The notes under the pieces were generated by a model that saw only the letters and a list, made by a program, of their open reading frames with translations, was not told the origin of the DNA and did no database searches. From the NCBI RefSeq assembly GCF_001945525.1, contig NZ_MPJW01000078.1:1-41170 (forward strand): a stretch of DNA of 41,170 nt, given 5' to 3'. The position numbers were made by a program, and so were the translations under genes. The DNA comes from Ileibacterium valens. Lineage in GTDB: Bacteria; Bacillota_I; Bacilli_A; Erysipelotrichales; Erysipelotrichaceae. Shown one piece after another: positions 38,698 through 41,170 of the stretch (its first letter is position 1; every line of letters starts with the position of its first letter).

Positions 38698-39981
38698 ATG
38701 AAAGGTGTTGATATCTCATCCTATCAGGTAGGAGTTAATTACGCTGCAGCAGCCAAAGAAATCGATTTTGTAATCCTCAGGGCTTGTTGGGGAGAAAACG
38801 AAGATAAGATGCTTCGGACTCATGCTCAAGGATTCAAAGAGGCCGGCATCCCGATCTTAGGGCTGTATTGCTTTGATTACGCTTTATGCAAATCCCAGGC
38901 AGCTGCAGAGGCAGATTACATTGTAGATCTGGCCAGATCTTTGGAGTTGCCTGAATCGGCAATCCTGTTTTTTGATTGCGAGTACGATTCAGTCCGCTGG
39001 GCCAAAGATAACGGGCTAGATCTGACTGCCGAAAAGGTCCAGAAGCACACCAGGGCGTTTATGGATCGAGTAAAAGAATCAGGCTACCGAACTGGATATT
39101 ATACGAACTTAGATTGGTCTAATCGGTACTACAAAAACTTTGAGAAGCAGCCAGACGAACTCTTCTGGTTTGCAAGATACGGAGCAACCCCTGAAATTGA
39201 TTACGATATTTTGCAATATTCGGCCGATGGAACAATTCCTGGTATCAAAGGAAAAGTTGATTTAAATGAAATGAAGGAGAAGACTATGGCATTAAAAGCA
39301 ATTAACCCGAACGAATGGATTGATTCCCACGAGGGGAAGATCTATGACATCGATGGCGCTTACGGGGTGCAGTGTGTCGATTTATTTAAGATATTCCTTA
39401 AAGATATTGGCTATCCGGCACCAACTGAACCACTCGGGGGAGATGGATACGCGCATCAGATCTGGTACGGACGCCAGAAATATTCTAAGTATTTTGATTT
39501 CGTAACCGGGAAACTCAAGAAAGGGGACATCCTGATTTGGCCAAAAGGACATCACGAATGTCCAGACAGTCATGTGGCCATGTTCGTAGGAGATAGCCCA
39601 CGAGGAGGGAATCGAGGAATTTTTTTAGGAGCTAATCAGGGTTATGCTCACAGTCCAGGAGTCCTTACAGATATTTCTTGCAGCGGGTCTTTGGGAGCAC
39701 TCCGGTATAAAGGTTTTACAGATAAATCATCTACTCAACCGGCAAATAAACCTATTGCTGAAAACGGAACAGTTAGAGTTCTGAAAGGGCATGAGATTAA
39801 TTTACGTGCTGGTGGCCCAAAAGGTCGAGTTGTTGGCCAGCTGAAAGAAGGAGACGAGCTGACATATGATCATAAAGTGGTTACTAACGGTCATCGTTAT
39901 GTGATCAGCGGATCACTCTACCTGGCAATCACACCGACTGAGAAGCGAGAAAATTGGTGGGTAGATGTAAAAACGAGATAA
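38698..39981 (+). CDS. Endolysin: GH25 muramidase + CHAP + SH3-like domain
   Basis: 427 residues from ATG 38698 (TGGAGG 5 nt upstream). GH25 lysozyme domain (about 1-190) with Asp5 (GVDISSYQ), Asp93 and Glu95 (FFDCEYDS); CHAP domain (about 205-340) with Cys226 (YGVQCVDLF) and His292 (DSHVAMFVG); C-terminal SH3b-type cell-wall-binding part (about 350-427). It has two peptidoglycan-cutting activities, one against glycan and one against peptide bonds. Last gene of the late region. Confidence 0.93.
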   Translation: MKGVDISSYQVGVNYAAAAKEIDFVILRACWGENEDKMLRTHAQGFKEAGIPILGLYCFDYALCKSQAAAEADYIVDLARSLELPESAILFFDCEYDSVRWAKDNGLDLTAEKVQKHTRAFMDRVKESGYRTGYYTNLDWSNRYYKNFEKQPDELFWFARYGATPEIDYDILQYSADGTIPGIKGKVDLNEMKEKTMALKAINPNEWIDSHEGKIYDIDGAYGVQCVDLFKIFLKDIGYPAPTEPLGGDGYAHQIWYGRQKYSKYFDFVTGKLKKGDILIWPKGHHECPDSHVAMFVGDSPRGGNRGIFLGANQGYAHSPGVLTDISCSGSLGALRYKGFTDKSSTQPANKPIAENGTVRVLKGHEINLRAGGPKGRVVGQLKEGDELTYDHKVVTNGHRYVISGSLYLAITPTEKRENWWVDVKTR

Positions 39982-40001
39982 ATCTATGAAGTAATAAAAA
40001 A

Positions 40002-40029
40002 GGGGCTCCGATTTGGAGTCCCGTTTTTT
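40002..40029. terminator. Bidirectional terminator between lysin and HicAB
   Basis: GGGGCTCC (40002-40009) and GGAGTCCC (40015-40022) pair over 8 bp (one G-T); TTTTTT follows on the plus strand and an A run on the left gives T on the minus strand. It serves both convergent units, overlapping the HicB stop. Confidence 0.8.
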
Positions 40030-40423
40030 AGTTGGATAAGCCGATTTCATGCTTTAACGCTTCCTGAAGCACTTTAGAAAACTTAATTCTTTTTGCTTTG
40101 CAAGTGTCATCTAACCACTTTGGAATGCTTAAAGTTTTCTTTACCGGTTTTTCAAAATTCTTTTTGATGTAGTCATCTACGTCAAATGAAACAAGTACCG
40201 GAAAGCTTCCGTCATCAGGTTTAATATCTTCGATTTTAGAGGGTTCCGGAACCGCTTCAGAATGAAGTTTTGCCCAGTGGAATTCACCGGCAAGAAGATC
40301 AACGGCCATCGCCATGGCATCGTCGTAGGAATTGCCAAAAGTGGCCAGATCATTTAAGTCCGGAAAAACGACCGAATAAGATCCATTTTCTTTAAAGAAT
40401 AGCGCAGGATAATTAATATACAT
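40028..40423 (-). CDS. hicB: HicB-type antitoxin
   Basis: 131 residues. N-terminal degenerate RNase-H-like HicB fold (about 1-60: YINYPALFFKENGSYSVVFP, DLNDLATFGNSYDDAMAMAV) and a C-terminal RHH-like DNA-binding tail (KTLSIPKWLDDTCKAKRIKF). It should bind and neutralise HicA and repress the operon. The start ATG 40423 has only a weak site. Convergent with the endolysin gene. Confidence 0.9.
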   Translation of the reverse strand: MYINYPALFFKENGSYSVVFPDLNDLATFGNSYDDAMAMAVDLLAGEFHWAKLHSEAVPEPSKIEDIKPDDGSFPVLVSFDVDDYIKKNFEKPVKKTLSIPKWLDDTCKAKRIKFSKVLQEALKHEIGLSN

Positions 40424-40459
40424 ATGGTTTACTGATAAACTTAAACAAGAGCAGGGGGC

Positions 40460-40642
40460 TCATTTGAGCCCGGCCTGTTTTAAGATTGAATTGGCGGTTT
40501 TTAGCGGAAGGTCACCTTTATGATATGGGATGGTGACTTTCCATTTTTTAATTTGATGCATGTAATGATAATGCGATCCGTTCACCGATACCAAAAACCA
40601 ACCATCTTTCTTGATTGTCTTTTCAATTTCTCTAAAGTTCAT
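40460..40642 (-). CDS. hicA: HicA-type mRNA interferase toxin
   Basis: 60 residues with AGAAAGGAGG upstream of ATG 40642. HicA pattern: NFREIEKTIKKDGWFLVSVN, GSHYHYMH (catalytic His) and VTIPYHKGDLPLKTANSIL. It cleaves mRNA in translation unless bound by HicB. Toxin first, antitoxin second, the usual HicAB order. A stem-loop at 40456-40471 covers its stop codon and could modulate HicB translation. Confidence 0.92.
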   Translation of the reverse strand: MNFREIEKTIKKDGWFLVSVNGSHYHYMHQIKKWKVTIPYHKGDLPLKTANSILKQAGLK

Positions 40643-40671
40643 CAGTTAACCTCCTTTCTTATTTATACAAG

Positions 40672-40704
40672 AATTATAACAGAATACGTATAAAACAGAT
40701 ACGT
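40672..40704 (-). promoter_or_regulatory. hicAB promoter/operator
   Basis: On the minus strand TATAAT (40679-40674) lies about 30 nt before hicA, with no strong -35. The dyad ACGTAT-N7-ATACGT (40686-40704) overlaps the expected -35 and is the likely HicB operator. Confidence 0.6.
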
Positions 40705-40901
40705 GTTTTGGGTGGTTGAAGATTAATAGAAGGTATCGTTATTCCTTAAGAAGAAAAAATTGGTGGGCAAAGGTGCTTTAACCGAAATAAAAAGCCTGGG
40801 GGATTATCCCTCAGGTAATTTTTTTGGTTAAAACTGTCAAATGCAGAAAATAACGAGATATTTTCGAATGAGGATATCGTTCGGCTTCTGTTTGAAGTGG
40901 T
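40705..40901 (-). other. Right-end segment: separated int 3' tail and spacer
   Basis: No independent gene is seen. Positions 40901 down to 40840 read, on the minus strand and in the integrase frame after circularisation, as 22 codons (start VNHFKQKPNDILIRKY), with TGA at 40839-40837. The bases 40705-40794 show nothing beyond AT-rich spacer. Confidence 0.6.
40795..40825. terminator. Stranded integrase terminator
   Basis: CCTGGGGG (40795-40802) and CCCTCAGG (40808-40815) form an 8-bp stem with one G-T; TTTTTTT follows on the plus side and CTTTTT on the minus side. In the excised circle it lies 12 nt beyond the native integrase stop, and so would end int transcription. Confidence 0.78.
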
Positions 40902-40911
40902 TCACCATTTT
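40902..40911. other. attR core (right prophage boundary)
   Basis: TCACCATTTT matches the attL core exactly. Phage sequence TTTGAAGTGG-T precedes it and host sequence GTAAATTC follows. In attP the distal 7-mers CGTTCGG (40878-40884) and CCGAACG (3804-3810) are inverted copies 17 and 16 bp from the central TC, a spacing fitting a serine-integrase attP of about 50 bp. Confidence 0.76.
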
Positions 40912-40958
40912 GTAAATTCAAGGGGCTGTTAAATTTCTGACAGTCCAAAAATAAAAAG

Positions 40959-40995
40959 AGGCACCTGATCCGTAATGGATGAGGTGCCTTTTTTG
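40959..40995 (+). terminator. Host terminator, probably of tRNA-Leu
   Basis: AGGCACCT (40959-40966) and AGGTGCCT (40982-40989), with inner ATCC/GGAT, form a strong hairpin followed by TTTTTT. In the uninfected chromosome it would lie about 55 nt after the tRNA-Leu, so it was separated from its gene by the prophage. Confidence 0.7.
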
Positions 40996-41002
40996 GTAAA
41001 AT

Positions 41003-41170
41003 ATGTTCATGATCAATAAACAAAATTACCAAACACACTATAACTCGATTCAGGGCCGTTTGCCACTGCTCCATTCTCTCTTCCCTCATATTGAGATGGA
41101 TTCTGTCTTCACTACTGTCAGTTCCTTTGTCGATGATTATCTCGACCTTGCCCTTTATCCTTCTTTTGCC
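41003..41170 (+). CDS. Partial unidentified host gene (runs off the window)
   Basis: Open from ATG 41003 (or 41009) to the window end, 56 codons, beginning MFMINKQNYQTHYNSIQGRL and continuing with VFTTVSSFVDDYLDLALYPS. No ribosome site is visible. The short hydrophilic start resembles some transposase N-termini, but this is only an impression. The complete gene is needed for identification. Confidence 0.45.
   Translation, partial: MFMINKQNYQTHYNSIQGRLPLLHSLFPHIEMDSVFTTVSSFVDDYLDLALYPSFA

Noticed and set aside
40456-40471. GGGCTCA/TGAGCCC hairpin at the hicA stop as a terminator
   Set aside because: No U tract and a very small loop; kept only as a possible translation-level structure.

Overview
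The window is a piece of a low-GC Gram-positive (Bacillota-like) chromosome carrying one complete, apparently intact temperate siphophage prophage of about 37.1 kb. The evidence is strong AGAAAGGAGG-type ribosome sites, short intergenic spaces, Bacillota-style tail, holin and lysin genes, and Bacillota-type MATE and EamA transporters in the flank. I cannot fix the genus; Erysipelotrichia or Clostridia are both plausible.

Layout. Positions 1-3791 are host: a set of 30-bp-spaced short repeats, a MATE efflux gene, a DNA-deoxyinosine glycosylase, an EamA transporter and a tRNA-Leu(GAG). The prophage begins at the 3' end of that tRNA and ends at about 40902-40911, where the 10-bp core TCACCATTTT recurs. 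It is inserted by a serine recombinase whose reading frame crosses the attachment site. In the integrated state its last 18 codons are antisense tRNA. The native 22-codon tail, stop codon and terminator lie 37 kb away at the right end. Host sequence resumes after 40911 with the probable tRNA terminator and a partial unidentified gene.

Inside the prophage, 3733-7338 (minus strand) is the lysogeny arm: integrase, several tiny genes (two ribbon-helix-helix-like and four single-span membrane peptides) and a CI/LexA-like S24 repressor. Five 15-bp operators (consensus RTACnnAAyGGGTAy, one of them weak) sit at the repressor/Cro switch and, notably, also inside the promoter of the tiny-gene operon. 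From 7514 to 15490 (plus strand) is the early region: Cro-like protein, BRO-N antirepressor, YqaJ exonuclease with RecT annealase, a PC4-like ssDNA-binding protein, a DnaD-like initiator carrying an internal iteron origin, a DnaC-like loader, MazG-like NTPase, many small genes, and a DUF1492/sigma-region-4 late regulator. From 15526 to 17459 is an accessory island: a promoter with a perfect palindromic operator driving a tiny hydrophobic peptide, another small membrane protein and RHH protein, then a separately promoted three-gene cassette of unknown function, the best candidate for an undescribed cargo system.

From 17591 the late region runs: HNH endonuclease and a possible cos site, portal, a MuF head protein fused to a JAB/JAMM-like metalloprotease domain with a co-translated small partner, two tRNA-Ser genes, large terminase (unusually downstream of portal, with no recognisable small terminase), scaffold, capsid, connectors, tail tube, frameshifted tail chaperones, a tape measure gene split by an 843-nt group I intron with its own HNH homing endonuclease, an enlarged Dit, a collagen-like tail/baseplate protein, tail fibre modules, a chitin-binding-like accessory protein, holin and a GH25-CHAP-SH3 endolysin. 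A convergent HicAB toxin-antitoxin pair closes the prophage.
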